8,304 bases of DNA from the NCBI GenBank assembly GCA_946631075.1, contig CAMOZS010000063.1, forward strand, positions 1 to 8,304, in the 5' to 3' direction. Of this stretch, positions 1 to 5,932 are shown piece by piece. How positions within the stretch are numbered: the first letter of the stretch is position 1; the number at the start of each line of letters is the position of its first letter. Source of the stretch: an uncultured Bacillota bacterium. GTDB lineage: Bacteria; Bacillota; Clostridia; Peptostreptococcales; Anaerovoracaceae. Position numbers and translations under genes: made by a program. A model generated the notes under the pieces. That model saw only the letters and a program-made list of their open reading frames with translations. It did not search any database and was not told where the DNA came from.

Positions 1-76
1 TCGTTTTCTCTTTCGGTCTCAATTTCTGTTTTCCTTCCTGATGGTATAAGTATACTACAGAATCCTTCGCCGAAGG

Positions 77-262
77 ATGACGATTTCTGTCACCCCGTCC
101 CTTAAGAATCGTCATTTTTCGCTGTTCTTCTCCAGTGCTCTTTTTGGGGATGACGATTTACAACTTATGGACTGCGGAAAATCGTCACTCCAAGAATACC
201 GACCCTTCCCCTGACTGCACTTTATGACGATTTTGGGAACACGGACTTGCAATAATCGTCAT
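77..262. repeat. Left array of three inverted-repeat hairpins
   Basis: Three hairpin-like units each have a left arm ATGACGATT and a right arm AATCGTCA(T/C), separated by about 19-21 bases. Arms lie at 77-85/107-115, 150-159/179-187 and 224-232/254-262. Left arms start 73 and 74 bp apart, close to seven helical turns. The arms are nearly invariant, while the central and linker sequences differ, so the arms are the conserved part. The same arms recur on the right side of the window. An extra dyad, ATCCTTCG-C-CGAAGGAT (62-78), abuts the first unit. Bases 1-60 show no gene or clear signal. The role is unknown; dimeric protein sites or a structured transcript would both fit. Confidence 0.8.
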
Positions 263-274
263 CGCTCGGCGAGC

Positions 275-288
275 ACTTTAATTAAAGT
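275..288. repeat. 14-bp perfect palindrome joining array and module
   Basis: ACTTTAATTAAAGT is a perfect palindrome just after the last left hairpin. The matching position of the right array (8061-8087) has CCTTAA and TTAAGG separated by 14 bases. The second base pair differs as T:A (277/286) against C:G (8063/8086), so pairing is kept although the sequence and loop length changed. It is part of the conserved 3' end of the array unit, which in both places is preceded by GGCGAGCAC and followed by CCTGGCCTGTG. Confidence 0.55.
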
Positions 289-522
289 ACCTGGCCTGTG
301 GGTAAGCAAGCCTGGCGGTGGGCAGGTGATACGCAGGATCAGCTGTCCACGGTCAGGCGCAGCTTATCCATAGGTTCTCTTCCTTCTGTGTCTGTGTATG
401 TCTATAAGATCATCCCGATTGCGCCGTGCTGGCCGCCGGCCCCTGCCAGAGGCCGTTGCGGCCAGGTGTCGGACGAGCGCGATCGGCAAGATGATCTTCC
501 TGAGCCCCGTTAGGGTGAAGGA
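286..522 (+). repeat. Structured repeat module, left copy (candidate ncRNA)
   Basis: This module matches the reverse complement of about 7543-7810. Bases 296-375 align ungapped with 7805-7726 (66 of 80 identical) and 421-470 with 7673-7624 (43 of 50). Bases 376-420 are variable, and similarity is weaker from 471 to about 522. The first block folds into one long rod: 295-307 with 362-374, 310-314 with 354-358, 318-325 with 343-350, and 327-330 with 338-341, capped by a GCA triloop closed by C332:G336. A second hairpin pairs 429-436 with 458-465 and 437-441 with 451-455, leaving a two-base bulge. G-T pairs at 298/371 and 302/367 would be A-C on the other strand, which favours the plus strand as the structured RNA. 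Short open frames here share only a GC-rich stretch with the right copy, so coding is unlikely. Confidence 0.6.
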
Positions 523-560
523 TCAATGCAGAATTCCGGCTTTCCCTATTTTCCTCCCAC

Positions 561-588
561 TAAAAGAGCTCCGCGTTCTCACGGAGCT
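561..588 (-). terminator. Rho-independent terminator of the DUF554 operon
   Basis: Read on the minus strand, AGCTCCG, an eight-base loop and CGGAGCT form a 7-bp hairpin (588-582 with 573-567), followed by C and TTTTA. It begins about 21 bp after the DUF554 stop codon. The U tract is short, so termination may be moderate. Confidence 0.7.
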
Positions 589-609
589 TCTCGCTATATG
601 TTTGATCCA

Positions 610-1329
610 CTATATCCCCGGCACATAGGACAGGGCCAGTCCAATCACAACCACCGGCAGCATATTGGCGACCCGGATATCCTTGCCCCAGATCAGATTG
701 ATCCCAAGACAAAGGATCATGATCGATCCTGTCGTCGTAAGGGATGCCAGGGCCTCTTCGGTCAGGAATGCTTTGGCCTGGCAGGCAAGGACCGTCAGGC
801 TGCCCTGAAGGATCCCCACCGGGACCGAGGCGAAGAGGCAGCCCCTGCCATAGGGGACAGTCAGGGCCATGATGATCACGAAGTCGAATACCGCCTTGGC
901 GATCAGCATGGAATGATCTCCATAGAGTCCTTCCGTGATCGGTCCCATCACAGCCATGGCGCCAACGCCGACCACCATGGACGCCTTCACGAATCCATCG
1001 GCGAAGCCATTTCCGCCTCCCCTGACCTGCCTTTGCAGAAGGGTCCCCAGGGATTCGATCCTGCGCTCGATCCCGAGAGCCTCGCCGATCCCGGCGCCTA
1101 CCACCAGGCTGATCAGAAGTGGAATGGACCCGGTCACCGTGACATTTCCGCCGGACACGGTCAGCATCCCCTGCATGATCCCCGTGATGCCGATCACGAA
1201 GACCGCGATCCCGCAGACCTTCATCATCATATTTTTCAGTTGTTCCGGGAAAAGCCTGCCGCAGGAGAGAGCGACTGCTCCTCCTGCGACGATCCCGGTC
1301 ATATCCACAAGTGTTCCTAAGCCTGGCAT
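610..1329 (-). CDS. DUF554 family integral membrane protein (YqgA-like)
   Basis: This is a 239-residue multi-pass membrane protein of the DUF554 family, which includes E. coli YqgA (about 235 residues). The biochemical function is not established; a transporter-like role is only suspected. The N terminus GTLVDMTGIVAGGAVAL, the central LLISLVVGAGIGEALGIERR, the block GVGAMAVMGPITEGLYGD (about 121-138) and the hydrophobic C-terminal stretch NMLPVVVIGLAL fit the family, which is mostly hydrophobic helices. I chose the ATG at 1329 over an upstream in-frame ATG at 1377. It has GGGAGG about nine bases upstream and gives the usual family start, and the longer form would add a charged, unconserved leader inside the preceding gene. 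It overlaps the YgjV gene by 13 bp, so translation is probably coupled. A terminator follows. Confidence 0.88.
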   Translation of the reverse strand: MPGLGTLVDMTGIVAGGAVALSCGRLFPEQLKNMMMKVCGIAVFVIGITGIMQGMLTVSGGNVTVTGSIPLLISLVVGAGIGEALGIERRIESLGTLLQRQVRGGGNGFADGFVKASMVVGVGAMAVMGPITEGLYGDHSMLIAKAVFDFVIIMALTVPYGRGCLFASVPVGILQGSLTVLACQAKAFLTEEALASLTTTGSIMILCLGINLIWGKDIRVANMLPVVVIGLALSYVPGI

Positions 1330-1874
1330 TCCTTCAGTCCTCCCGCGTTTTCGTTCAGTTCCGCAAGCCCCGCCCATCCGAAGCGGATGATGGAGAAAGC
1401 GACGGATCCGAGGATCACTGCCTCGTTCAGCACGCCCCCGTAGGCGCCCTGAAACAGGTCATACATGAGCCAGGCCGGAGATACGAAGATCAGCTCCGCC
1501 ATCCGCAGTTTGCGGGCGTCGTTGGTCCAGTATCCGAAGGTCCCGGCGGTCATGGCGATGAAGGGCAGCAGGTCCAGGGGGCCGCTCCAGCAGGCGATCA
1601 TGTAGATCAGGCTGGGCAGGCACAGGACCGGCGCCATGGCCGGATGATTCAGCCATTTCCAGTCGCCCATCTTGCACAAAAGCAGGTTACGCACGATCTG
1701 CATTCCCATGTTGAAGAGTCCGCCCGTAGCGCCCAGAAGATAGAACTGGGTGCCGTAGAAGACGTTGGCTGCTGACTGGGTCAGGTACAGTTTCTTATTC
1801 GATTTTACCTGGAAGGAGATGATGAAACATAATGTTGACAAAACTCCAAATCCGCTTGCTGCAAATGTGATCAT
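1317..1874 (-). CDS. YgjV family inner membrane protein
   Basis: This is a 185-residue hydrophobic protein resembling the YgjV family of small integral membrane proteins, whose function is not known. An N-terminal helix (about 5-22, GFGVLSTLCFIISFQ) is followed by the family-type stretch KLYLTQSAANVFYGTQFYLLG (broken by a turn). Then come QIVRNLLL (about 59-66) and further hydrophobic segments around 82-95, 103-113, 127-143 and 150-166. The ATG at 1874 has CAGGAG eight bases upstream. It is the second gene of a three-gene operon, 45 bp downstream of the small protein and overlapping the DUF554 gene by 13 bp. Pairing two uncharacterised membrane proteins with a dedicated LysR regulator suggests uptake or export of a small molecule, but this is inference. 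Confidence 0.82.
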   Translation of the reverse strand: MITFAASGFGVLSTLCFIISFQVKSNKKLYLTQSAANVFYGTQFYLLGATGGLFNMGMQIVRNLLLCKMGDWKWLNHPAMAPVLCLPSLIYMIACWSGPLDLLPFIAMTAGTFGYWTNDARKLRMAELIFVSPAWLMYDLFQGAYGGVLNEAVILGSVAFSIIRFGWAGLAELNENAGGLKECQA

Positions 1875-1892
1875 GATACCTGCTCCTGTGAC

Positions 1893-1920
1893 TTACCGGT
1901 TACTGTAACTTACTGCTTAC
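1893..1920. repeat. Four spaced TTAC words in the operon gap
   Basis: The 45-bp gap between the 71-residue gene and the YgjV gene contains TTAC at 1893, 1900, 1910 and 1917. This makes two copies of TTAC-N3-TTAC 17 bp apart, with the dyad GTTAC-T-GTAAC (1899-1909) between them. It could be an RNA hairpin or processing site within the operon mRNA, or chance. No function can be assigned. Confidence 0.35.
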
Positions 1921-2135
1921 TAGAGAGGGAACTTGGTTCCTGCCTGATCCAGGGCTTGCATCTTCTCTTTGACGAAGCTGGTGATCTCAGCCGGATCGTA
2001 TTCGATGCCCAGGCCGTCGAAGTGGGACTTGATGCTGGATACGTAGATGGCTGTCTTCTCTTCTGTGGTTCCCACCATCAGCTGAGGGATCGCGGAAACG
2101 TGTTCAAATGCCTTCTCGAGTTCTTTCTTAGTCAT
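1920..2135 (-). CDS. Small 71-residue protein of unknown function
   Basis: I do not recognise a family. The 71-residue product is charged and soluble-looking, with no signal peptide or membrane helix. It is probably helical: an N-terminal amphipathic stretch (TKKELEKAFEHV), a central AIYVSSIKSHFDGLG and a C-terminal EITSFVKEKMQALDQAG. It has no cysteines. It is very likely real. The ATG has a strong AGGAGG eight bases upstream, a promoter with TATAAT lies about 55 bp further up, and the gene leads an operon with two membrane proteins. It could be an accessory or regulatory partner of those membrane proteins, but that rests on position alone. Confidence 0.75.
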   Translation of the reverse strand: MTKKELEKAFEHVSAIPQLMVGTTEEKTAIYVSSIKSHFDGLGIEYDPAEITSFVKEKMQALDQAGTKFPL

Positions 2136-2189
2136 TGTATTGTCCTCCTGAAACTTTTGAATTATTGGTTGCTTGTTCTTACACTTACG

Positions 2190-2217
2190 ATTATACTGAT
2201 ATCAAACCATTTGAAAA
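2190..2217 (-). promoter_or_regulatory. Probable sigma-70 type promoter of the 71-residue gene/YgjV/DUF554 operon
   Basis: Read on the minus strand, TTTTCA (2217-2212) and a perfect TATAAT (2195-2190) are separated by 16 bases. This places the likely transcription start near 2183 and gives a leader of roughly 48 nt before the ATG at 2135. The -10 match is strong and the -35 is 4 of 6. Confidence 0.6.
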
Positions 2218-2233
2218 GCTCATGATATTCATG
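2197..2233. promoter_or_regulatory. Two dyads, possible LysR operator sites
   Basis: The divergent intergenic region holds TGATATCA (2197-2204, perfect palindrome) and CATGA-TAT-TCATG (2221-2233). Both contain TGATAT, and their centres are about 26 bp apart. The first overlaps the promoter spacer of the leftward operon; the second sits between it and the LysR gene. LysR-type regulators commonly bind paired dyads between their own gene and a divergent target, so the placement fits. Direct evidence of binding is absent. Confidence 0.45.
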
Positions 2234-2274
2234 TTATCCATTATAGATAGTAATGTTTCAGAGGAGACTGACAA

Positions 2275-3162
2275 ATGAACAACTCACAGATAAGATATGA
2301 GATCTTCCTGAAGGTGGCTGAACTGGGCAACATCACCCAGGCAGCCGAGGCCCTGGCCTACACCCAGTCCGGCGTCAGCCACGCCATCGCCGCCATGGAG
2401 CGGGAGGCCGGCTGCACCCTCTTTCACCGGAGCAAGTTCGGCGTGAAGCTGACCAAGCAGGGAGAACAGCTCCTTCCCCTGGTGCAAGAGCTGGTCAACC
2501 GGCAGCACGCCCTTGACCAGGCCATGGACGCCCTGTCCAACCGGGTGGCCGGGACCCTGCGCATAGGAAGCTTCACCTCCTTCACCGCCATCTGGATGCC
2601 CCGTCTGATCCGGGACTTCACCGCCCAGTTCCCTGAAGTCAGGATCGAGCTGACCAACGGGACCTACCGGGATATCGAAGACAGGATCAGCTCCGGCAAG
2701 CTGGACTGCGGTTTCCTGTCGGCCATCGAGGATGATCCCCTGGACTTCCTCCCCCTTCTGGAGGATGAGATCCTGGCCATCATGGCTCCTGACCATCCTC
2801 TCGCAACAAAAAAAAGCCTGCCTTTGCAGGAACTGAAGGGACATCCGCTGATCTCCCAGTTTCAGGGATCAGATCACGACGTCCAGCAGATCTTCCGCAA
2901 AGCCAGGATCCGGCCCAAGGCCAAGTACATACTGGATGATGATATTTCTGTCATGGGCATGGTCGCCCAGGGCGAGGGCATCGCGCTCATGCCGGATCTG
3001 ATGCTGCAGACCGCGGCCTTTGACCTCACTGCCCTGCCCCTGAAGCCCCGCCAGCACCGCACCATCGGCCTGGCCACCCTGCCTCTGAAGGAACAGACTC
3101 TGCTGGTACGGACCTTCGCCGCTTTTTGCAAAGGCTGTGATTACCTTAGCTTCGCAACCTGA
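2275..3162 (+). CDS. LysR family transcriptional regulator
   Basis: At 295 residues this has the normal length for the family. The N-terminal winged helix-turn-helix (about 1-65) carries the classic pattern FLKVAELGNITQAAEALAYT, then QSGVSHAIAAME and LFHRSKFGVKLTKQGEQLL. A linker helix (about 66-88) is followed by a periplasmic-binding-protein-like effector domain starting at GTLRIGSF (about 93) and running to the C terminus. The ATG has AGAGGAG eight bases upstream. It is divergent from the 71-residue/YgjV/DUF554 operon and probably controls that operon and itself, by analogy with the family. The effector cannot be read from the sequence. Its last 22 bp overlap the end of the opposing membrane-protein gene. 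Confidence 0.95.
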   Translation: MNNSQIRYEIFLKVAELGNITQAAEALAYTQSGVSHAIAAMEREAGCTLFHRSKFGVKLTKQGEQLLPLVQELVNRQHALDQAMDALSNRVAGTLRIGSFTSFTAIWMPRLIRDFTAQFPEVRIELTNGTYRDIEDRISSGKLDCGFLSAIEDDPLDFLPLLEDEILAIMAPDHPLATKKSLPLQELKGHPLISQFQGSDHDVQQIFRKARIRPKAKYILDDDISVMGMVAQGEGIALMPDLMLQTAAFDLTALPLKPRQHRTIGLATLPLKEQTLLVRTFAAFCKGCDYLSFAT

Positions 3163-3710
3163 TAGACCGATATCCCGATCATCACCACCGCAAACAGGAT
3201 CAGCGGAACCATCCCATCGTAGAAGGCGGGCATGGGCGCAAGGTCGTAATATTTCAAGTAGCAGATCATCCCTGCCGCCGCTGCCGCCAGCGTGATGACC
3301 GCCAGGACGGCGAACGCCCTCCCGCTGAAGACACCTTCCCCGGTAAGCGCTCCGAGAGCGCAGATTTCCATGCAAGCCCAGAACACGATGAGCATCAGCT
3401 CCGTCGTGACCTGCCTATGCATAAGAAGGTTAGTCAAAAGCAGTAAGATAATATAGACTGCTGCACCGGCCGCTATGATAAATATGAATCTGACCGGGCT
3501 GTCTGCTCTCGCGCATCCCTGAATGATCATCGCTAAAGCCGCGATACCTAATACCGCTGTGACCAGAAACAGGCCGCCCTTTATCAGCATCGAAGCTGAG
3601 TACCCCGGTCGGAAAGCAACGCTCCACCAAAGCAAATAGACGACGCAGCAGGCCGCGAACAGCAGATTCCCGGCAAGTATTTTCCCTGAAACTGTACCAA
3701 AATCAATCAT
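3141..3710 (-). CDS. Six-helix membrane protein of unknown function
   Basis: This is a 189-residue, strongly hydrophobic protein with about six predicted membrane helices: roughly 11-33, 41-64, 73-96, 101-121, 132-154 and 166-186. Short charged loops separate them. I do not recognise a named family and no catalytic motif stands out. The ATG has only a weak purine-rich AAAGAAAG directly upstream; a better GAGGAG lies 20 bases away, just after the radical SAM stop codon. Since that gene ends 31 bp upstream on the same strand, the two are probably co-transcribed. Its 3' end overlaps the LysR gene by 22 bp on the opposite strand, so the two transcripts are convergent and complementary at their ends. 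No separate terminator is visible between them. Confidence 0.72.
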   Translation of the reverse strand: MIDFGTVSGKILAGNLLFAACCVVYLLWWSVAFRPGYSASMLIKGGLFLVTAVLGIAALAMIIQGCARADSPVRFIFIIAAGAAVYIILLLLTNLLMHRQVTTELMLIVFWACMEICALGALTGEGVFSGRAFAVLAVITLAAAAAGMICYLKYYDLAPMPAFYDGMVPLILFAVVMIGISVYQVAKLR

Positions 3711-3741
3711 CTTTCTTTACGCTTTCTGATATGTCTCCTCA

Positions 3742-4635
3742 CTACACCGCAACGATCGCACCTTCGCCGGCACGGATCGGGCGCTTATCCAGGATCCGCT
3801 TCATGTCCTCGCGGGTCTTCCTCACCGCCGCGATCATTTCCTCTTTATCATCCGGAAGCCAGCCCTGCATCTGGATCACGTTTGATGGATGCAGGCCGAA
3901 ATAGAAGCAGCGCTCCAGGTCCAGATCCGCGATGAACAGTTCCTCTTCCTCCAGGTATTCGCCGATCGTGCACTCCACGAAAGATCCCTCCTGCACGGCG
4001 TCGTACAGGGGACATCCGGGATCGGTGTGGACTGTTCCGGTGAAGATCAGGAATGGCTGGGTGTCATTGACCAGGCGGGCTGTCTGCGCGGCATGCTCCC
4101 GCTGCCTTCCTGAACCTGCCGCTCCGAAGATGATATTGAGGGCGTAATCAAATCCAGCCTCCTTCAGGCGAAGAAGCTCAGCCTTTGCTTCAGCTACAGT
4201 ATAGCCTTTGTTCATGTAGTCCAGGACATCGTCCATGCCGCTCTCCACGCCGATGTTGAGCTCATTGATCCCGAGCCGGCGGAGCATGCGAAGTTCCTTG
4301 TCCGTCTTCTCCTGGATGTTGCGGATCGACGCGTACATGGCGATCGTCCTGATCTGCGGCAGTTTCTCCCCCATCATCTCCGCGACACGGGCCAGCTTAT
4401 TGGCAGGCAGGCAGAATGCGTCTCCATTGACCAGAAAGGCTCTATGGGTATTGAGGTTCATCTGCGCCGCCTCGTCGATATCCCGCTGGATCTGCTCCAG
4501 AGTCTCCTCGCCGAATGGCGTGTCGCGATACATGGTGCAGAATGCGCAGCTATTATGGGAGCATCCCCTCGTCACCTGCAAAAGCAGGGAGTTCGCCTCA
4601 AAGGGCGGTCTGTATGTCAGTCCTGTAAACTTCAT
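3742..4635 (-). CDS. Radical SAM protein with CX4CX2C iron-sulfur motif
   Basis: This 297-residue protein belongs to the radical SAM superfamily, which uses a [4Fe-4S] cluster and S-adenosylmethionine to start radical chemistry. The cluster motif is C25-SHNS-C30-AF-C33 within VTRGCSHNSCAFCTMY, that is CX4CX2C rather than the usual CX3CX2C. This looks characteristic of a group of stand-alone clostridial-type radical SAM proteins rather than a damaged motif. Further support comes from FLVNGDAFCLP (about 68-78), INELNIGVESG (about 143-153, a typical SAM-barrel strand) and FDYALNIIFGAAG (about 182-194). The substrate is unknown. The start has only AAGGA about 15 bases upstream, but the N terminus MKFTGLTYRPPFEANSLLLQ is complete. 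It is probably co-transcribed with the membrane gene 31 bp downstream. Confidence 0.88.
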   Translation of the reverse strand: MKFTGLTYRPPFEANSLLLQVTRGCSHNSCAFCTMYRDTPFGEETLEQIQRDIDEAAQMNLNTHRAFLVNGDAFCLPANKLARVAEMMGEKLPQIRTIAMYASIRNIQEKTDKELRMLRRLGINELNIGVESGMDDVLDYMNKGYTVAEAKAELLRLKEAGFDYALNIIFGAAGSGRQREHAAQTARLVNDTQPFLIFTGTVHTDPGCPLYDAVQEGSFVECTIGEYLEEEELFIADLDLERCFYFGLHPSNVIQMQGWLPDDKEEMIAAVRKTREDMKRILDKRPIRAGEGAIVAV

Positions 4636-4850
4636 CTAATCAACACATTTCCTTCTCACAAACAGCATATTGCCCTGTTAATATACAATCACAGAAAGGG
4701 AACAACCCTTTCAGAGAAACTGAATACTGCGGGAGCATCACACCACAAACACTTCTTCTTCTCATTCCCCAAACACACACCACTGCCCCGCAGCAGATTA
4801 GTTTCGAGGATCAACCTCCTACAAGCAAAAGATAATAATGATGACGAGAA
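4636..4850 (-). promoter_or_regulatory. Upstream region of the radical SAM gene with two dyads
   Basis: This 215-bp gap holds no gene. It contains GAAAGGG-AACAA-CCCTTTC (4694-4712), a tight 7-bp dyad that could be an operator or a leader hairpin, and a wider pair CTGCGGG (4727-4733) / CCCGCAG (4787-4793). On the minus strand TATATT (4685-4680) is a plausible -10 element, but I see no good -35 at the right distance. The plus strand from about 4735 to 4790 is very poor in G. The radical SAM promoter is presumably here, but its exact position is uncertain. Confidence 0.4.
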
Positions 4851-4870
4851 AAGCCGGCCCAGCGCCGGTT
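4851..4870 (-). terminator. Terminator after msrA
   Basis: CCGGC (4854-4858) and GCCGG (4864-4868) form a GC-rich hairpin with a five-base loop. It is followed on the minus strand by CTTTTCTC and starts 27 bp after the msrA stop codon. The plus strand also ends in a T run (GGTTTTTCTTCT), so it could act in both directions, although no plus-strand gene reads into it. Confidence 0.75.
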
Positions 4871-4895
4871 TTTCTTCTGCCTTAACATCTGCGGG

Positions 4896-5627
4896 TCACT
4901 CCTGCAGCCGGAACATGGACCTTGGGATGTGGCAATAGCCGCCGGGATTTTTGTCCAGGTATTTCTGATGGTATTCCTCCGCCGGATAGAAGTTCTGCAG
5001 GGGCTGCAGCTCTACCGCGAGGCTGGCGCCTGCCTTTGCTTCTTCCGCTTCATATGCCTTCTCGATCTCATCGAGCTGGGCTTCATCGGTGTAATAGATG
5101 CCGGTCCGGTACTGGATCCCGATGTCGTTTCCCTGCCGGTTCACGGACAGAGGGTCGATCACCATGAAATAGTATTCCAGCAGCTGGGTCAGGCTGATCC
5201 TGGTCTCATCGTAGGTCACTTTGACCGTTTCCGCGTGGCCGCTGCCGCCGCAGACAGCCTGGTAGTTGACGGGTTTATCCGGTCCGTTGGCGTAGCCGAC
5301 CTCCGTGCTCTCCACCCCGTCAAACTGATCGAAAAACTTCTGCACTCCCCAGAAGCATCCGCCTGCAAGATAGATCGTCTGCATTTCGTTCTCTCCTTCG
5401 CTGGGTTTCTTCACCGTATCCTCTGAACTTTTTTCCTCATTCCGATTCCGGCAGCTTGCTCCCGGACAGGTCTTGGACCAGTCGTAGTCATTCAAGGTGT
5501 CGAAGTAACTCTTGCCGGTCTGACTGCCGGCCGCATCAGCCTTTGCTTTACCGTACGCAAAAGCCGCCGATATCAGGATCAGCGCCAGAACAACGATTAT
5601 GAAAATAACGGCTCGGTTCTTCTTCAT
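4896..5627 (-). CDS. msrA: Membrane-anchored peptide methionine sulfoxide reductase MsrA
   Basis: MsrA reduces methionine-S-sulfoxide in proteins, regenerated through cysteine disulfides and thioredoxin. The catalytic cysteine is C91 in GGCFWG. Other family blocks are GYANG (111-115), CGGSGHAETVKVTYD (126-140), FYPAEEYHQKYL (213-224) and NPGGYCHI with likely resolving C232. The domain covers about 83-243. Ahead of it are an uncleaved-looking or signal-type helix (about 6-24, no lipobox cysteine) and a hydrophilic linker (25-81) with the pair TCPGASC (C54, C59). The full form should face outside the membrane. A second start at Met82 is also well supported. The ATG overlaps the YciI-like gene's stop by one base (TAATG), indicating coupling. 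It is the last gene of its operon. Confidence 0.93.
   Translation of the reverse strand: MKKNRAVIFIIVVLALILISAAFAYGKAKADAAGSQTGKSYFDTLNDYDWSKTCPGASCRNRNEEKSSEDTVKKPSEGENEMQTIYLAGGCFWGVQKFFDQFDGVESTEVGYANGPDKPVNYQAVCGGSGHAETVKVTYDETRISLTQLLEYYFMVIDPLSVNRQGNDIGIQYRTGIYYTDEAQLDEIEKAYEAEEAKAGASLAVELQPLQNFYPAEEYHQKYLDKNPGGYCHIPRSMFRLQE
5382..5398 (-). promoter_or_regulatory. Internal ribosome binding site and ATG within msrA
   Basis: AAGGAG (5398-5393) lies eight bases before an in-frame ATG (5384-5382, Met82), exactly where the conserved MsrA domain begins. The surrounding GAAGGAGAGAACG is identical to the ribosome binding region of the metallophosphoesterase gene upstream in the same operon (ATG at 6679), with the same spacing. 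The annotated start at 5627 has only a weak AGGGA. Confidence 0.6.
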
Positions 5628-5923
5628 TATTTCCCTACTTTTTCACCGTTCAGGATGACCACGTTCATGTTCTCCACGTGGACCTTCTCCCAGACTTTTT
5701 CCTTGATATAGGGCTCGTTCTGAAGGTAGTCGTCCAGGTCTGCCTTCTCGGCGAAATCGATGACGAGCATGGATCCCTTCATGGTCCCTTCCTCGTCCAG
5801 AATGCCGCCGGCGCAGAGGACCTTCCCCTTCACCCTGGTCATGTTCTCTAAGTGGCGGGGCCTGATCTCCATGCGCTTTTCCAACATGTTCTCCCCGTCG
5901 TAAGCTGTGATGATGTACTGCAT
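5627..5923 (-). CDS. YciI-like domain protein
   Basis: This 98-residue protein matches the compact ferredoxin-like fold of the YciI family (dimeric alpha+beta barrel). It starts MQYIITAYDG and continues with RMEIRPRHLENM, in which H24 sits at the position of the conserved YciI histidine. Then come GKVLCAGGILDEEGTMKGSMLVIDFAEK (about 33-60) and DDYLQNEPYIKEKVWEKVHVENMNVV, the family's typical DPY/VHV ending. It has the usual family length. Members may be small enzymes or binding proteins, and the substrate is unknown. AAGGAG lies five bases before the ATG and overlaps the stop of the metallophosphoesterase gene. The stop codon overlaps the msrA start by one base. Confidence 0.85.
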   Translation of the reverse strand: MQYIITAYDGENMLEKRMEIRPRHLENMTRVKGKVLCAGGILDEEGTMKGSMLVIDFAEKADLDDYLQNEPYIKEKVWEKVHVENMNVVILNGEKVGK

Positions 5924-5932
5924 AGTTTCTCC

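Noticed and set aside
77..262. CRISPR array
   Set aside because: The repeated words are only 9-10 bp, alternate in orientation, and form hairpins with 19-21 bp centres. There is no 24-40 bp direct repeat with uniform spacers and no cas gene.
296..372. DnaA boxes (TTACCCACA on the minus strand at 297-305, TTATCCATA at 364-372)
   Set aside because: Each has one mismatch to TTATCCACA. Both lie in the two strands of the same helix, so their similarity to each other follows from pairing. There is no AT-rich unwinding region or dnaA/dnaN nearby.
286..522. Integron attC-type recombination site
   Set aside because: The folding and inverted arrangement are suggestive, but I see no conserved core triplet GTT/AAC pattern at paired simple sites and no integrase, and the genes between are in operons rather than single cassettes.
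298..628. Short open frames in the left flank (and similar ones at 7602-7889 and 7975-8218)
   Set aside because: They run through hairpins and repeats and lack ribosome binding sites. Their only shared residues come from the GC-rich hairpin shared by the modules.
526..1320. 264-residue plus-strand open frame
   Set aside because: It is antisense to the DUF554 gene. Its His/Asp-rich composition is an artefact of that strand, and the minus-strand product has clear family features.
1329..1377. Longer DUF554 start at 1377
   Set aside because: It would add a charged 16-residue leader unlike the family and has no better ribosome binding site than the ATG at 1329.
2284..2844. 186-residue minus-strand open frame opposite the LysR gene
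   Set aside because: It is low-complexity Gly/Gln/Val-rich sequence with no start signal, while the plus strand encodes an intact LysR protein.
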